Shown here piece by piece: positions 51,344 to 60,593 of a stretch of 64,000 nucleotides of DNA. The notes beneath the pieces are model-generated. The model made no database searches. It was not told the DNA's origin and saw only the letters and a list, made by a program, of their open reading frames with translations. The translations under genes were made by a program, and so were the position numbers. The stretch is from Algoriphagus resistens (lineage in GTDB: Bacteria > Bacteroidota > Bacteroidia > Cytophagales > Cyclobacteriaceae). The stretch covers positions 143,832-207,831 of the forward strand of contig NZ_LMXN01000013.1 of assembly GCF_001442615.1 (NCBI RefSeq). Reading direction: 5' to 3'. The stretch's first letter is position 1; each line of letters opens with the position of its first letter.

Positions 51344-52639
51344 TTAAATAAAATCTACTAAGCCTTCCAATTTCATTCCCCGGCTTCCTTTGATCAGTAT
51401 CAGATAATCTTCCAGTTTGCTATCCTGAAGCCAGTTTCTGAAAGAAAAAGGATCCGGGAAATAAAGTGCTTTGGGACATTTTGCCAAAGCCGCCGCGATT
51501 AACTGACCGGTAAAACAAACCTTATCTATATCGTATTCGCTGATGATCTCGCCTAGCCGCTCATGTTCGGCTTCGGCATGCTCTCCCAACTCAAACATAT
51601 CTCCCAGAATCAGCATTTTATTTTTCTTCCCTGTCATTTCCCCAAACGTGCGGATAGCTACTTCCATGCTGGATGGGTTAGCATTGTAAGCATCCAGAAT
51701 AATCAGATTGCTACGCTTCTCCATTAATTGGGAGCGCATATTGGAAGGCTGGTATTCCACAATTGCTTCGGCAGCCTTTCCTATTCCCACGCCAAAGAAC
51801 TTCCCAATCGTCAGGGCAGTGGCGATATTTCCAAAATTATAGGCTCCGATTAAATGACTTAGAAATACTGTATCTTTTCTCTCCACGCTGAATTTCACAA
51901 AGGGATTAGCCTCCTGAAATTGCACTTCGCAATAATCACCTTTTGCCGGATATAGAACTGGATCTTCAAACCTCTTGCTAAGGTTTGATAATATGGGATC
52001 TTGTGAATTGATAAAAACCTTACCCTTGTTTTCTTTTAAGAACTGGAAAAGCTCCGTCTTGGTTTTCAATACACCCTCAGGCCCGCCCATACCTTCCAAA
52101 TGTGCCCTGCCTATATTGGTAATTACTCCGTGAGTGGGTTCAGCTATGTGGCAGAGCTCAGCGATATCTCCGGGCTTATTGGCGCCCATTTCAACGATTG
52201 CAATTTCATCTTCTTCATTAACAGAAAGCAAAGTCAAGGGTACTCCGATATGGTTATTTAGATTCCCAACAGTTGCAGCAGTTTTAAATTTCTTGCTTAG
52301 AACGGCCTTCATCAGCTCCTTGGTGGTCGTTTTGCCATTCGAGCCGGTCAGGCCAATAATCGGAATCTCCAGTTGCTTACGATGATAATTAGCCAAATCC
52401 TGAAGCATTTTCAGCGAATCCTCAGCCCAAAAATATCGCTCATCGTCCTCCACAAAATAGTTTGCCTCATCAATCACCACTGCAGATGCGCCCATTTCCA
52501 ACGCCTTTGGGGCAAAAGCATTTGCGTCAAAATTAGGCCCCTTCAGCGCAAAAAACAGATTGCCTTTTTCGATCTTTCGGGTATCAGTACTGACTCCCGT
52601 ACTATTTTTGAAAAGTGTATATAAAATGGAAATATTCAT
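51344..52639 (-). CDS. murF: UDP-N-acetylmuramoyl-tripeptide:D-Ala-D-Ala ligase
   Basis: From the ATG at 52639 the protein has 431 residues. It joins D-Ala-D-Ala to the UDP-MurNAc tripeptide, the last cytoplasmic peptide step in peptidoglycan. Motifs: N-terminal GVSTDTRKIEKGNLFFALKG, ATP loop IGLTGSNGKTTTKELMKAVL, then AIVEMGANKPGDI and the late LILDAYNANPSSMEVAI with LGDMFELGE. A start 39 bases earlier would add a non-conserved stretch. It is alone rather than in a mur-fts cluster. Confidence 0.95.
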   Translation of the reverse strand: MNISILYTLFKNSTGVSTDTRKIEKGNLFFALKGPNFDANAFAPKALEMGASAVVIDEANYFVEDDERYFWAEDSLKMLQDLANYHRKQLEIPIIGLTGSNGKTTTKELMKAVLSKKFKTAATVGNLNNHIGVPLTLLSVNEEDEIAIVEMGANKPGDIAELCHIAEPTHGVITNIGRAHLEGMGGPEGVLKTKTELFQFLKENKGKVFINSQDPILSNLSKRFEDPVLYPAKGDYCEVQFQEANPFVKFSVERKDTVFLSHLIGAYNFGNIATALTIGKFFGVGIGKAAEAIVEYQPSNMRSQLMEKRSNLIILDAYNANPSSMEVAIRTFGEMTGKKNKMLILGDMFELGEHAEAEHERLGEIISEYDIDKVCFTGQLIAAALAKCPKALYFPDPFSFRNWLQDSKLEDYLILIKGSRGMKLEGLVDFI

Positions 52640-52732
52640 CGTGTTGGAAGGAATTAATTCCCAAAATAAAGGAATCATTCACATCTTTGAACTGAGACTA
52701 CCGTATTAATTTGTCTTAGCTGTTACCATTCC

Positions 52733-54820
52733 ATGCGCAAATTCTGGATTTTCATTTTCCTTAGCTGCTGCTTTCAACTGAACGCGCAGGAAATTTTTCG
52801 AATTGATCAATCGCCAAATGTTGAAATCAATGGTACTTTTCTCTCCTCTCCTTTCACCGGGGGGATTAATTCCGCCCAGTTTCAACTCATAGATCTTACG
52901 GGGGACGGTACAGAAGAATGGGTGACTTGGGATATCAATTCGAGACAACTTTTGATCTTCAAAAAGGAAGGGGAAACATTCACCCACCTACCGGAATTAA
53001 GCTACTTATTTCCAGAAGACATCAGTGGATTTCTGGTGCTGGCGGATTTTAATGGTGATGGAAAAAAGGATCTTTTCACTTCAACATCTCTTGGGATCAA
53101 GGCTTATAAAAACACTTCTACCGGAACCCAGGTCTCGTGGGAAGTAGCTCAAAACTTTCTCAAGCTGGACGGCTCCGGCAATATACAAACCAATAATTTG
53201 GATACTCCTTTGATTCAGGATTTGGACGGGGATGGTGATCTGGATCTGGTGATTTTCAACTTTGCCGGAGGTGATTACATGGAATTTTACAAAAACACCA
53301 GCGTTGAGCGAAAAGCAATTGCGGACATTGATGGTTTTGCGTTTGGGGTGAATCACTGGGGGAATTTTGAATTCTGTGGTTGTGGGGAGATCTCATTTGG
53401 CAAAACCTGCTCCGGAATAGATTTAAATGCGCGGAAGCTTACCTACCAAAACGACAAAATCCTTCATGCAGGAGGCCATTCTATTTTATATCAGGATTTT
53501 GACCGAGATGGCATAGAAGATCTGGTCTTGGGGCGTGATGAGTGTAATATTTTATATTTTCTGCCTAATTCCGGGACTTCCACCGAACCTATTTTCACTT
53601 CCTTCACCAATAGTCTTCCAGACCACGGGAACCTTCCGGGATTTCCGATTTTCCATAGTGGTCAGTTGATCGGGAATGATCTAATCGTTAGCTTAAACAC
53701 CAGTGAACCTTCCGTCAACTACAAAATTGATTTTGCTAATTCAATTGTGAAAATTAGACCGAATGGGGCTACTGACTTTTCCTTCCTACAAAATCAAATG
53801 CTTGATTTTGGCGAAAATGCCAGACCCATTCATATCGGAAATACTGAAGAAGGGGCTCTTACTATCATTTCCAATAGACTGAAAAATGGAGAAGTACTAG
53901 CTACTGAATCCATGCTTTTTCTTGAAGATGGGGAATTTAGTTATGTTGATGTATATAATGAAAATCTGGAAAATCTAAAGCTGATAGATGGCCAATTCCT
54001 CCTGTACAACGATAAAAACGAGGTACATTTCAACATCATAAGTGGTATATCCATCAATAACGGAACTCCCACCCAGCGAATCTTCCGTCTTGATGAAAAT
54101 TCCGGCTATCAAGAATTGACGCTCACTGGATATCAGCCTCAACGTGGAGATTATCTTCAATTTTTCAATTACAAGCAAGAGGATTATATGCTGGTTGCTG
54201 CACAAAATGGCAGTCTTGACTTATACACTATTGATTTTGGGTCTTTCACCGCAAGGCTGGAGGAATCCGGTTTTTTGGGTTTTGTGGACAACCCGGCAAA
54301 TAGAAACCTATCAGTTGCCGTTGAAGATTCATCCAACCCAAATCTCTATGCAGTAGATCAAAATGGCGTTATTCTAAAAATTGCCGACTTCATGAATTCA
54401 GCTGCACGTACCGAAGTGCGAGTCCAAATCGGAGAAGAGACTTTCCCTACTAGACTTGGGAGAAATACATGGATCACCCTAGTAGATTCCCCTTTTGGAG
54501 GATTTCCAGATTTGGTCCTTGGCACCCGCGCAGGGGGGTTGATTTACCTCAGCGCTACTGATTCTACCGATATTCCAGATGGAAAGTATCAATTCAAAAT
54601 TTATCCCAACCCTACAGACGGCCCTATCAAAGTGCTCGTAAATGCTCCTTCAAAAGCACAACTTATCAACTCTCTGGGACAGGTTTTGCTCAGTGACATT
54701 ATGTTACCTGCTAACCAAACGGTGGAGATTCAAGCAGGTTATTTAACTCCGGGCCTTTACCTATTAGTACTGGAAATTGACGGAAAAGTGACTAAGTCGG
54801 GTAAAATCTGGATGCGCTAA
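52733..54820 (+). CDS. Secreted FG-GAP/VCBS repeat protein with T9SS sorting domain
   Basis: This 695-residue protein has a signal peptide (FWIFIFLSCCFQLNA). It then carries FG-GAP/VCBS-type repeats in the first half: LIDLTGDGTEEWVTWD, VLADFNGDGKKDLFTS, IQDLDGDGDLDLVIF and YQDFDRDGIEDLVLG, each with a calcium-loop DxDxDG pattern. A T9SS type A domain closes it: FKIYPNPTDGPIKVLV, then LINSLGQVLL and LTPGLYLLVLEIDGKVTK. It would be exported by the T9SS to the cell surface. Its binding target is unknown. It is divergent from murF. Confidence 0.92.
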   Translation: MRKFWIFIFLSCCFQLNAQEIFRIDQSPNVEINGTFLSSPFTGGINSAQFQLIDLTGDGTEEWVTWDINSRQLLIFKKEGETFTHLPELSYLFPEDISGFLVLADFNGDGKKDLFTSTSLGIKAYKNTSTGTQVSWEVAQNFLKLDGSGNIQTNNLDTPLIQDLDGDGDLDLVIFNFAGGDYMEFYKNTSVERKAIADIDGFAFGVNHWGNFEFCGCGEISFGKTCSGIDLNARKLTYQNDKILHAGGHSILYQDFDRDGIEDLVLGRDECNILYFLPNSGTSTEPIFTSFTNSLPDHGNLPGFPIFHSGQLIGNDLIVSLNTSEPSVNYKIDFANSIVKIRPNGATDFSFLQNQMLDFGENARPIHIGNTEEGALTIISNRLKNGEVLATESMLFLEDGEFSYVDVYNENLENLKLIDGQFLLYNDKNEVHFNIISGISINNGTPTQRIFRLDENSGYQELTLTGYQPQRGDYLQFFNYKQEDYMLVAAQNGSLDLYTIDFGSFTARLEESGFLGFVDNPANRNLSVAVEDSSNPNLYAVDQNGVILKIADFMNSAARTEVRVQIGEETFPTRLGRNTWITLVDSPFGGFPDLVLGTRAGGLIYLSATDSTDIPDGKYQFKIYPNPTDGPIKVLVNAPSKAQLINSLGQVLLSDIMLPANQTVEIQAGYLTPGLYLLVLEIDGKVTKSGKIWMR

Positions 54821-54884
54821 TTACAGGATTGGTTTTCCGCATTTATCCAAAAAAACGTAGCTTTCTGCTTAGCTATATAAATCC

Positions 54885-56591
54885 ATGAAAGCATTATATT
54901 TATTTGGGATCTTAGGGATTTTCCTATTTTCTTGCTCCTCGCAAAAGGCTGAACCGGCTGATCTGATCTTTACAAACGGCATCATTTACACAGTCAATGT
55001 ATCCCAACCCTCAGCAGAAGCTGTAGCCCTGAAGAATGGGATGATCCTAGCAGTGGGATCAATCGAGGAAATCGAAAAACACAAGTCTGAAAACACCGAA
55101 GTAATCGATCTCCAAGGCAATACCATGACTCCAGGTATCATCGAATCCCACGCGCATTTAATGGGAATCGGCTATAATAAACTAGAACTGGATCTGATGT
55201 ATGTAAAAACTTACGACGAACTGGTCGAGAAAGTAGCAGATGCTGTAGCGAAGGCAAAACCCGGAGACTGGATTACAGGACGAGGTTGGCATCAGGATAA
55301 GTGGGTTGAGAAACCGGCGAAAATGGTCAAAGGATTCCAAACCAACGATCTACTAAACAGCGTTTCCCCTGACAATCCTGTTTATCTCTCCCATGCCAGT
55401 GGACATGCGGCTTTTGCAAACGAAAAAGCGTTGGAAATGGCTGGCATCAGCAATCTAAAAGGCGAGAGACCCGGCCAGGTAGAAGGAGGGGAAATTATTC
55501 TGGATGAACTGGGAAATCCTACAGGGATACTCTCTGAAAAAGCTGCCGGGCTTGTCGCTAGATTGATTCCTGCAGAGACTCCAGAAAGAGCTGAACAGGC
55601 ATTGACTTTGGCTTTGCAGGAACTCAATGAAAAAGGAATTACAAGCTTCCATGATGCAGGGAGTGGACAGCATGTGATCGACCTCATCCAAAAATTCAAA
55701 AACGAAGGAAAGCTCACCGTCCGTCAATATGTAATGCTTACCGGTACTCAACCAGCACTTTTAGATCAATGGTATGAGAAAGGCCCTATGATCGATTCCG
55801 CTGATCACATGCTAACAGTTCGTTCGATCAAATTAAATTGTGATGGGGCTTTGGGATCACGGGGGGCTTGGCTCTTGGAAGATTATTCTGATCGCCCAGG
55901 TCATCGTGGGCATGAGACTCTGCCCATGTCTGTAGTCTCTGAAGTTTCCCAAAAAGCCATCCCAGCAGGCTTCCAAGTCTGCTCACATGCTATCGGTGAC
56001 CGGGCAAATCAGGAAATTCTTGACCGCTATGAAGCCGCATTCACTGCCCATCCCAATTCCAAAAACCTGAGATTCCGCATTGAGCATGCCCAGCATATTC
56101 ATCCTGACGATATACCTAGATTCGGAGAATTGGGAGTGATCGCTGCTATGCAGGCTATTCATTTGAGTTCAGATCGTCCTTGGGCGATTGATAGATTAGG
56201 TGAAAAGCGGATTATCGATGGAGCTTATGTATGGCAGAAATTGATTCAGTCCGGGGCTGTAGTGTCCAACGGAACGGATGCGCCGGTGGAGCCAGTTGAT
56301 CCTATTCCTTCTTTTTATGCTTCCGTGACCCGCAAAACCCTGCAAGGCTTACCTGAAGGTGGCTATGAAGGAGATCAGAAAATGACCCGGGAGCAAGCGT
56401 TGAAATCCTATACATTAGATGGCGCCTATGCGGAGTTTGAAGAGGATTTCAAAGGATCGATAGAAGTAGGAAAAGCAGCCGATTTCACTGTTTTCGATAG
56501 GAATATTATGGAAATCCCTGAGGATGAAATCCTAGACACAAAAGTAACTATGACTGTGGTGGGAGGAAAAGTGGTTTATAAGAAAAAATAA
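54885..56591 (+). CDS. YtcJ-like amidohydrolase, lipoprotein
   Basis: This 568-residue protein has a lipoprotein signal (FGILGIFLFSCSS) and the amidohydrolase fold of the YtcJ/exoenzyme-regulatory branch: TPGIIESHAHLMGIGYNKLE, ITGRGWHQDKW, the HAIGDRANQ and FRIEHAQHI motifs with metal His residues, and SNGTDAPVEP. Such proteins often act on amides; the substrate is unknown. It lies 64 bases after the T9SS cargo gene on the same strand and is followed by a terminator. Confidence 0.92.
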   Translation: MKALYLFGILGIFLFSCSSQKAEPADLIFTNGIIYTVNVSQPSAEAVALKNGMILAVGSIEEIEKHKSENTEVIDLQGNTMTPGIIESHAHLMGIGYNKLELDLMYVKTYDELVEKVADAVAKAKPGDWITGRGWHQDKWVEKPAKMVKGFQTNDLLNSVSPDNPVYLSHASGHAAFANEKALEMAGISNLKGERPGQVEGGEIILDELGNPTGILSEKAAGLVARLIPAETPERAEQALTLALQELNEKGITSFHDAGSGQHVIDLIQKFKNEGKLTVRQYVMLTGTQPALLDQWYEKGPMIDSADHMLTVRSIKLNCDGALGSRGAWLLEDYSDRPGHRGHETLPMSVVSEVSQKAIPAGFQVCSHAIGDRANQEILDRYEAAFTAHPNSKNLRFRIEHAQHIHPDDIPRFGELGVIAAMQAIHLSSDRPWAIDRLGEKRIIDGAYVWQKLIQSGAVVSNGTDAPVEPVDPIPSFYASVTRKTLQGLPEGGYEGDQKMTREQALKSYTLDGAYAEFEEDFKGSIEVGKAADFTVFDRNIMEIPEDEILDTKVTMTVVGGKVVYKKK

Positions 56592-56649
56592 TCAGTGGTC
56601 AGTTATTTCAGGATGCAAAATCCTTAGTTAGCTTAAGATATAATTTTTG

Positions 56650-56683
56650 AAAAAGTCTCAGATCGTAAGATTTGAGACTTTTT
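56650..56683 (+). terminator. Terminator after the YtcJ-like gene
   Basis: AAAAAGTCTCA (56650-56660) and TGAGACTTTTT (56673-56683) form a perfect 11-base stem; inner GATC/GAT bases extend it. It is followed by T-rich sequence, 58 bases past the stop. Confidence 0.88.
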
Positions 56684-56789
56684 ATTTCTGATGATTTCAA
56701 CTTTTCATCCACATAGGTAACGCTTACATCACATAGAATACTTAGTTCTTTCAAAAAACCTTATTTTACACTCCTAAACCGAATTCACT

Positions 56790-59723
56790 ATGCAAAAACT
56801 CTTTACCTTTTTCTGGCTTTTTTGCCTGATCTGCAACTGGGCTATTGCCCAGGAAGAAACCCCAAAGCCAATCACCTGGAAGGATATTCCTGCTTGGAAA
56901 TACATGAACAGCGGCACCTTCAAAATTTCACCTGACGGCAAATGGATAGCCTACGGAATAATTGCATTGGAAGCCGATGGAGAAGTGATTCTCCGCTATG
57001 TAAACGCCACGGATTCAACCCAGACTTTTAAAATTGGATTTTCGACTTTCCCTTCAATTGAATTCAGCGAGGACAGCAAATGGATTGCGTTTAAAGAATA
57101 TCCGACTTTCAAAGAAAAGGAAGCCAACAAAAAGTCTAAAGGCAAACCTCTTCACGACAAGGTCACGCTGATCAAACTCGGGGCAGATGGTAAGAAGGAC
57201 AAAAAAACTTTTGAGAACGTAAGCAATTTTTCCTTTAACGGAGAAGCTTCGTCTGTTTTGGCCATTAACCTTACCAAAGATGGCGGCGGAGATGCAAAGG
57301 GTTCGGATCTTTTGCTTTACCATCTCAACACCGACAAAGCTCAAAACCTCGGAAATGTGGCAGAGTTCTCTTTTAATAAAAGTGGTAATTACCTAGCATA
57401 TACAGTAGACGCAGCCAATCAATCTGGAAATGGTATCTATTTAATGGATGTCTCTAGCAATAGCACCACTGTTTTGGATTCTGACAAAGCCAACTACAAA
57501 TCCATCAGCTGGACAGAAAAAGGGGATGCTTTCGCAGCACTGAAAATGGTCAAAGACAAAAAGTACAAGCAAGACCAAGGCAAGTTAGTGGGCGTTAAAA
57601 ACCTGACTGGGCCGGTGGTGACGGTATATGATCCCGCAAAAGATTCCACGGGATTTGATCAGAAGTATACAATCAGCCCAAATCGCCGTCCAATGTGGTC
57701 TGAAGATCTGACCAGGCTTTTCTATGGTATTCATCCCTTGGTTTTAGCCAAAAAAGAAGAAGAAAAGAAGGATGTTGACAAGGATTCTGTAGCGCTTGTC
57801 GAGTCAGAAGCAATGAAAAAAATCATGGCCGACACCTCCTTAAATTCCATCGCAGACCTTAAAAAAGCACTTGCTAAACTGGACTCTGGAAAAGTAAATC
57901 CAAAAGGAAAAGAGGCTGACAAGCCGGACATGACCATCTGGCATTGGAATGACAGCCGTCTTCAGTCCCGACAGCAAGTACTGGAAAATCAGGATAAAAA
58001 TTACAGCTTTTATGCCATGTATGATGTCGCTGCCAGCAAGCATATTCAGCTACAGGACAGCACAATGCGGGACCTGAGTATCCAGCCGAAAGAAAAATAT
58101 GCCATCGGTTCGGATATGCAGGCTTATGAGCTACAGGGGAATCTGGACGGCCAGGCATATCGGGATTTCTACATTGTGGATCTGAAAACAGGGGAGCGGA
58201 CGCCCTTATTCACCAACTTCTATATCCCCCGATATTCAGCTTATCCCAGAAGTTCCCCGGATGGCAGTACATTAATCTACGGGTACGACGGGAACTATTA
58301 CGCATATGATATCGCCGACGGAGAGGAGATGAATTTGACGGGGAGCCTTCCCGTTACTTTTGTGGATGTAGAGGATGATCATAATGTAAAAAAACCACTG
58401 GAAACTGTACTTGGATGGAGCAGCGACAGTAAATACGTCTTGATCAGTGATGGATGGGATATCTGGCAAATTCCGGTTGGGGGCAAATCCAAAGCCGTAA
58501 ACCTAACCCAAAACGGAAGATCCGATCAGATCAGATATCAATACAGGTTTGTTTTAGACAGGGAAGAAAAAGGTATTGACCTAACTAAGTCCCAATACTT
58601 TAGGATCTACGGAGAGTGGACGAAAAAAAGCGGCATTGCTGAAATAAAACCTGCAAAAAACGGCCTCAAGCCTGGAACGACTCCATTGATCTGGGAAGAT
58701 GCTAGTATCGGTTCTTTGAATAAAGCAGAGAATGCTGAGGTATATTTCTTCTCAAAGGAAAAATTTAATGAGCCAGATCAGGTATATGTAACCAATGCAT
58801 CACTTACTTCAGCAACAAAAGTGACTGAGAATGCACCAGATGCGAAAAAATATGCTTGGTCATCAGGTACAAGATTGGTAGATTATGTATCCGACAAGGG
58901 GGATACGCTTCAAGGAGCGCTTTTCCTTCCAGCTGATTATATAGAAGGCAAGAAGTATCCTACGGTTGTCTATTACTACGAAAAGCTCTCACAAACCCGC
59001 CACAGCTGGGCAAATCCCGGCTACAGCGGCACAGGCTGGAATCCCAATGTGTACACCAGTAATGGATATGCGGTTTTCATTCCAGACATCGTCTATACTA
59101 TGGATGATCCGGGAATGTCGGCTGTTTGGTGTGTAATTCCTGGGGTAAAAGCTGCAATTGAAACTGGTGTAATCGATGAAGAAAACATCGGTATTCACGG
59201 TCACTCATGGGGTGGTTATCAGACTGCATTCCTAATCACTCAAACGGATATGTTCAAAGCGGCTGCAGCCGGAGCTCCGCTGACCAACATGATTTCAATG
59301 TACGATCTGATCTACTGGAATTCCGGGGGAGGAAACATGTCTATCTTCGAAGCTTCCCAAGGCAGATTTACAGGGGGTCCTTGGGAAAACTGGGAAGCAT
59401 ACGAGCGGAACAGCCCTGTGTATCATGTGAAAAATGTAACAACCCCGCTTCTGATGCTTCACAATGATAAAGACGGAGCGGTAGATTTCACGCAGGGCAT
59501 TGAGTATTACTCAGCCTTGAGAAGACTCAAAAAACCGGTGATTTTGGTTCAGTATAAAGGAGAAAACCATGGACTCGGCAAACTCGAAAACCGTAAGGAT
59601 TATTCTGTGAGAATGATGGAATTCTTTGATCATCATCTAAAAGATGCACAAGCACCTGATTGGATGTCAAAGGGGGTTGACAAAATCGACTTGGATGAGC
59701 ATCTTGAGAAAAGAGCATTTTAA
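56790..59723 (+). CDS. S9 family prolyl oligopeptidase/dipeptidyl peptidase
   Basis: This 977-residue serine peptidase has a signal peptide (FTFFWLFCLICNWAIAQ), a long beta-propeller part, and a C-terminal alpha/beta-hydrolase domain with HGHSWGGYQTAF (catalytic Ser about 806), HNDKDGAVDF (Asp about 894) and KGENHGLG (His about 927). It would cut dipeptides or oligopeptides in the periplasm. It has an unusual Lys/Asp/Glu-rich insert around residues 315-385 (KKEEEKKDVDKDSVAL), which may be a flexible linker within the propeller. A terminator follows. Confidence 0.93.
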   Translation: MQKLFTFFWLFCLICNWAIAQEETPKPITWKDIPAWKYMNSGTFKISPDGKWIAYGIIALEADGEVILRYVNATDSTQTFKIGFSTFPSIEFSEDSKWIAFKEYPTFKEKEANKKSKGKPLHDKVTLIKLGADGKKDKKTFENVSNFSFNGEASSVLAINLTKDGGGDAKGSDLLLYHLNTDKAQNLGNVAEFSFNKSGNYLAYTVDAANQSGNGIYLMDVSSNSTTVLDSDKANYKSISWTEKGDAFAALKMVKDKKYKQDQGKLVGVKNLTGPVVTVYDPAKDSTGFDQKYTISPNRRPMWSEDLTRLFYGIHPLVLAKKEEEKKDVDKDSVALVESEAMKKIMADTSLNSIADLKKALAKLDSGKVNPKGKEADKPDMTIWHWNDSRLQSRQQVLENQDKNYSFYAMYDVAASKHIQLQDSTMRDLSIQPKEKYAIGSDMQAYELQGNLDGQAYRDFYIVDLKTGERTPLFTNFYIPRYSAYPRSSPDGSTLIYGYDGNYYAYDIADGEEMNLTGSLPVTFVDVEDDHNVKKPLETVLGWSSDSKYVLISDGWDIWQIPVGGKSKAVNLTQNGRSDQIRYQYRFVLDREEKGIDLTKSQYFRIYGEWTKKSGIAEIKPAKNGLKPGTTPLIWEDASIGSLNKAENAEVYFFSKEKFNEPDQVYVTNASLTSATKVTENAPDAKKYAWSSGTRLVDYVSDKGDTLQGALFLPADYIEGKKYPTVVYYYEKLSQTRHSWANPGYSGTGWNPNVYTSNGYAVFIPDIVYTMDDPGMSAVWCVIPGVKAAIETGVIDEENIGIHGHSWGGYQTAFLITQTDMFKAAAAGAPLTNMISMYDLIYWNSGGGNMSIFEASQGRFTGGPWENWEAYERNSPVYHVKNVTTPLLMLHNDKDGAVDFTQGIEYYSALRRLKKPVILVQYKGENHGLGKLENRKDYSVRMMEFFDHHLKDAQAPDWMSKGVDKIDLDEHLEKRAF

Positions 59724-59729
59724 TGGGAC

Positions 59730-59754
59730 AGGAGCTGTAAAAGGCTCCTTTTTT
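59730..59754 (+). terminator. Terminator after the S9 peptidase gene
   Basis: AGGAGC (59730-59735) and GCTCCT (59744-59749) form a short stem followed directly by six T residues (59749-59754), seven bases after the stop. Confidence 0.75.
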
Positions 59755-59894
59755 CTGTTTTAAAGCAAAATTCAAAAAGCTTAAAACCTTTGGCACTCAG
59801 CCCAATTCATTCTTCGCATTACGCTAAGGTTGGGGAATAGCCATGCTTTTGCTTTCTTTAAAGCGCAATTCGCACAGTCGAATCATTTTAATCC

Positions 59895-60476
59895 ATGCAA
59901 GAATCCACCAAAGAGAATCGTAATAATCCACCAATCGATTTCGCAAAGCTAAGCTCCATTTGCTACCAAGAGGCAGATACCGATTATCACGAACATCTGG
60001 AAACCTACCTTTATGAAGAGGACTTCGACAGCGTCTGGGATGGGTATATCAATATTTCTCCTGAAAAAGCATGGAGTGGTCGAATGATTCATTTCCATCA
60101 ACTCTATACAAGACAGACCGGAGAAGAGGTTTTTCCTGGCCAACTATACACCGGAGGGATGGGTGAAGGGCAAGTACTAATTCTAAACTTACACGTATTC
60201 AATGGCACAATAAGGCTTCAAGTGGGACACGAAGTGATGGAAATAGACAAGAAGAAAAAGTTGATAAGAATCTGCTATCTAGAAAACTCCAAATCAGAGG
60301 GGTCTCAATTTATCAGATTCAAATCACTGCCAAACGGAAAAACTGAGGTTTCACACAAGACATTTTACCGCAGCGGATCTTGGTTTAGAGACAAAATCAT
60401 CTACCCTTATTTTCATACCAAAGCCATTAATGAGTTTCACGGAAATGTAAAGAGATGGATAAGTTCAAGGAATTAG
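59895..60476 (+). CDS. Hypothetical protein, possibly START/SRPBCC-like
   Basis: This 193-residue protein has no signal peptide. Segments YEEDFDSVWDGYINISPEKA, LILNLHVFNGTIRLQVGHEV, then LIRICYLENSKSEGSQFIRF and KTFYRSGSWFRDKIIYPYFH look like strands of a beta-rich ligand-binding cup followed by a long C-terminal helix, which would suit an SRPBCC fold. This is by impression; no family is named. It stands alone between two better-known genes. Confidence 0.6.
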   Translation: MQESTKENRNNPPIDFAKLSSICYQEADTDYHEHLETYLYEEDFDSVWDGYINISPEKAWSGRMIHFHQLYTRQTGEEVFPGQLYTGGMGEGQVLILNLHVFNGTIRLQVGHEVMEIDKKKKLIRICYLENSKSEGSQFIRFKSLPNGKTEVSHKTFYRSGSWFRDKIIYPYFHTKAINEFHGNVKRWISSRN

Positions 60477-60525
60477 GAAGATATTCTGGCAAACGCTTAC
60501 AAAAAGAGGCTGTATAGCAGTCTTC

Positions 60526-60533
60526 TACTTTTG
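60526..60533 (+). promoter_or_regulatory. Candidate -7 element of the disulfide oxidoreductase gene
   Basis: TACTTTTG matches TAnnTTTG exactly, 61 bases before the ATG; no matching -33 TTTG is seen at the usual spacing. Confidence 0.35.
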
Positions 60534-60593
60534 TCTTTGGCTTTCTGTTTGTAACTTTTAGAAAAACGAAATCCACTTCCAACTTTTTTTTGC